The notes under the pieces are model-generated. The model saw only the letters and a program-made list of their open reading frames with translations. It had not been told where the DNA came from and did no database searches. This document shows, in pieces, positions 5,220 to 6,496 of a stretch of DNA of 6,496 nt (positions are counted from its first letter, which is position 1; each line of letters starts with the position of its first letter). The translations under genes and the position numbers were made by a program. The stretch spans positions 1-6,496 of the forward strand of contig CACWUI010000068.1 of assembly GCA_902764045.1 (NCBI GenBank), written 5' to 3'. This DNA comes from an uncultured Lachnospiraceae bacterium (GTDB lineage Bacteria; Bacillota; Clostridia; Lachnospirales; Lachnospiraceae).

Positions 5220-5918
5220 TCAAGGTTCTACCGCAAGATAACATTTTCCAAGATCACTGTTCTTATATTCCTCTTTTGTTAAAAAAACAGGATTGCTTCT
5301 CATGTGTAAGATATGGGTCGCAAAACGCACTGCCGCATTCACATCATGGGAGATCATTATTATAGTCACTCCCTCATCATTTAATTTTTTTATTGCCTCG
5401 TACATATCAGCTGTAGCCTTTGGATCAAGCCCGGACACTGGTTCATCCAAAATAAGCAGACTTCTTGAAGCGCACAAAGCCCTCGCAAGAAGAACCCTCT
5501 GCTGCTGCCCCCCTGAAAGCTGTCTATAACACCTTCCGGCAAACTCTTCCACATTCATCCGCTTCATATTTTCCCGTGCCATTTTTTTTTCATCAGAATT
5601 GTAAAACGGGCGCAGCCCCGCTCTTGCCTGACATCCGGAGAGCACGATCTCCCAAACAGAAGCCGGAAAATCCTTCTGAACCGAAGTCTGCTGGGGAAGA
5701 TAACCTATCTCGTTCTTCCTTAATCCTTCACCAAAAATCACTTTTCCGCTCAAAGGGCGCTGAAATCCCAGTAGCGTCTTTATAAAAGTGGACTTTCCCG
5801 AGCCGTTCTCGCCTACTATACACAGATAATCCCCATTATTTATTTCAAGGTTAATATCTTTTGCGATAATTCCGGCATCATATCCTAAAGACACATTAGA
5901 AACGCTTATAAGTGCCAT
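5220..5918 (-). CDS. znuC: Zinc/manganese-type ABC transporter ATP-binding protein
   Basis: A 232-residue ABC ATPase that powers metal import at the inner face of the membrane. All motifs are intact: Walker A GENGSGKST (36-44), Q-loop LPQQ (74-77), signature LSGGQQQR (134-141), Walker B LLILDEP (154-160, with D158 and E159), D-loop SGLD (162-165) and switch His at H191 (ISHD). The length and the LPQQTSVQKDFPASV segment fit the ZnuC/AdcC group. The start is one base after the stop of the binding-protein gene (TAATATG), with only a weak GAGG about 12 nt upstream, so translation probably depends on ribosomes finishing the gene before. This fits a tightly coupled three-gene operon with the permease. 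Confidence 0.92.
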   Translation of the reverse strand: MALISVSNVSLGYDAGIIAKDINLEINNGDYLCIVGENGSGKSTFIKTLLGFQRPLSGKVIFGEGLRKNEIGYLPQQTSVQKDFPASVWEIVLSGCQARAGLRPFYNSDEKKMARENMKRMNVEEFAGRCYRQLSGGQQQRVLLARALCASRSLLILDEPVSGLDPKATADMYEAIKKLNDEGVTIIMISHDVNAAVRFATHILHMRSNPVFLTKEEYKNSDLGKCYLAVEP

Positions 5919-5919
5919 A

Positions 5920-6496
5920 TTATCTCAACGCCTCTTTTAATACTCCAAGGTTATCCTCCATAACAGAAAGGTAGGTCATGCCGGACTGAATATCTGACTC
6001 CGTAACAGACTGCATGGAATCAAGCTCTAATATCTTTTGATTTTTTGACTGTGTATTTTCTTTAATAGTCTCTGCCAGTTTCCCGTCACTTCCATCTATC
6101 TTTATTATGTTTTTCAATGATAGCTCATCTGCTTTATTAGACAAAAAAGCAATAGTCTCAAAACTTGCCTCCACATCCGCCTCGCATCCGTCAAATGCCG
6201 CATAGTACTTTATACCGTAATCGTCTGTCATATATCGGAAAGGAAAACGATCACCAAAAAGAAGAGTTTTTACGGTAGAATTGTTTACGGTCTCAGTATA
6301 TTTAGCATCAAGATCCTTCAAACTGCTAACATATTTTTCCGCATTGTTCTTAAATGTTTCTATATCACCGTCAACTATCATAAGGGTCTCAGCAATGCTA
6401 TCGGTAAATATCTCCGCATTTTTTAAAGAGAGCCAAACATGCTCATCGTAGCCTCCTTCTTCCTCTTCACCGGATTCCTGCATACCTTCGACAGCT
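5920..6496 (-). CDS. znuA: Zinc ABC transporter substrate-binding protein, C-terminal part (cut by window edge)
   Basis: The reading frame is open to the window edge, so the internal Met at 6483 is not the start; 192 codons are visible and the N-terminal lobe and signal peptide lie outside. Landmarks of the cluster A-I metal-binding family are present: YDEHVWLSLKNA, whose His is a metal ligand in relatives, FGDRFPFRYMTDDYGIKYYA and AFDGCEADVEASFETI, and the ending LDSMQSVTESDIQSGMTYLS. The pattern matches the clostridial ZnuA-like subgroup, in which GDR stands at the place of the usual GH-D segment. The loop before YDEHVW, His-rich in most ZnuA proteins, is GEEEEGG here. It delivers metal outside the cell to the permease, and would be a lipoprotein in a Firmicute. 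Zinc is likely but not proven. Confidence 0.88.
   Translation of the reverse strand, partial: AVEGMQESGEEEEGGYDEHVWLSLKNAEIFTDSIAETLMIVDGDIETFKNNAEKYVSSLKDLDAKYTETVNNSTVKTLLFGDRFPFRYMTDDYGIKYYAAFDGCEADVEASFETIAFLSNKADELSLKNIIKIDGSDGKLAETIKENTQSKNQKILELDSMQSVTESDIQSGMTYLSVMEDNLGVLKEALR

Noticed and set aside
5465..5785. Plus-strand open frame within the ABC ATPase gene
   Set aside because: It is the complement of an ATPase with all motifs intact, and is not independently supported.

Overview
The window looks like chromosomal DNA from a low-to-moderate-GC anaerobic Firmicute, most likely Lachnospiraceae (a Butyrivibrio-like clostridium). I infer this from AGGAGG-type ribosome binding sites, sigma-A promoters, an RsgI-like anti-sigma factor with PepSY domains, a DUF1836 protein, a clostridial-type iron alcohol dehydrogenase start, and a clostridial-type zinc-binding lipoprotein. 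The assignment rests on recognising families, not on a search. Almost everything is on the minus strand; one small gene is on the plus strand.

Left edge (1-360): the first 46 codons of an iron-containing alcohol dehydrogenase, carrying an in-frame 18-base A run. It has its own extended -10 promoter. To its right (upstream of it on the minus strand) lies tRNA-Trp(CCA) with a good sigma-A promoter and a perfect 16-bp hairpin terminator.

Centre-left (435-3107): a three-gene minus-strand operon. In transcription order it encodes a secreted protein with two PepSY domains, an ECF-type sigma factor, and a single-pass anti-sigma factor. The anti-sigma factor has an RsgI-like extracellular DVNP motif and then two PepSY domains separated by a long Ser/Gly and PATQ-repeat linker. 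The sigma and anti-sigma genes overlap by 11 bp. The sensor and the secreted protein share the same domain architecture, which suggests one signalling circuit at the cell surface. This is the most interesting part of the window.

Centre (3200-4321): a DUF1836 (MerR-like) putative regulator is transcribed divergently from a small basic protein of unknown function. Both have clear sigma-A promoters. The region between them holds several inverted repeats, including a perfect 10-bp one just downstream of the plus-strand start point. The small gene ends at a strong terminator.

Right (4320-6496): a zinc/manganese-type ABC uptake operon, transcribed leftward in the order substrate-binding protein (cut by the window edge), ATPase, permease. 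The binding protein has an acidic loop where a His-rich loop is usual.

No stretch longer than 300 bases lacks a gene. I saw no insertion sequence, CRISPR array, prophage or attachment site.
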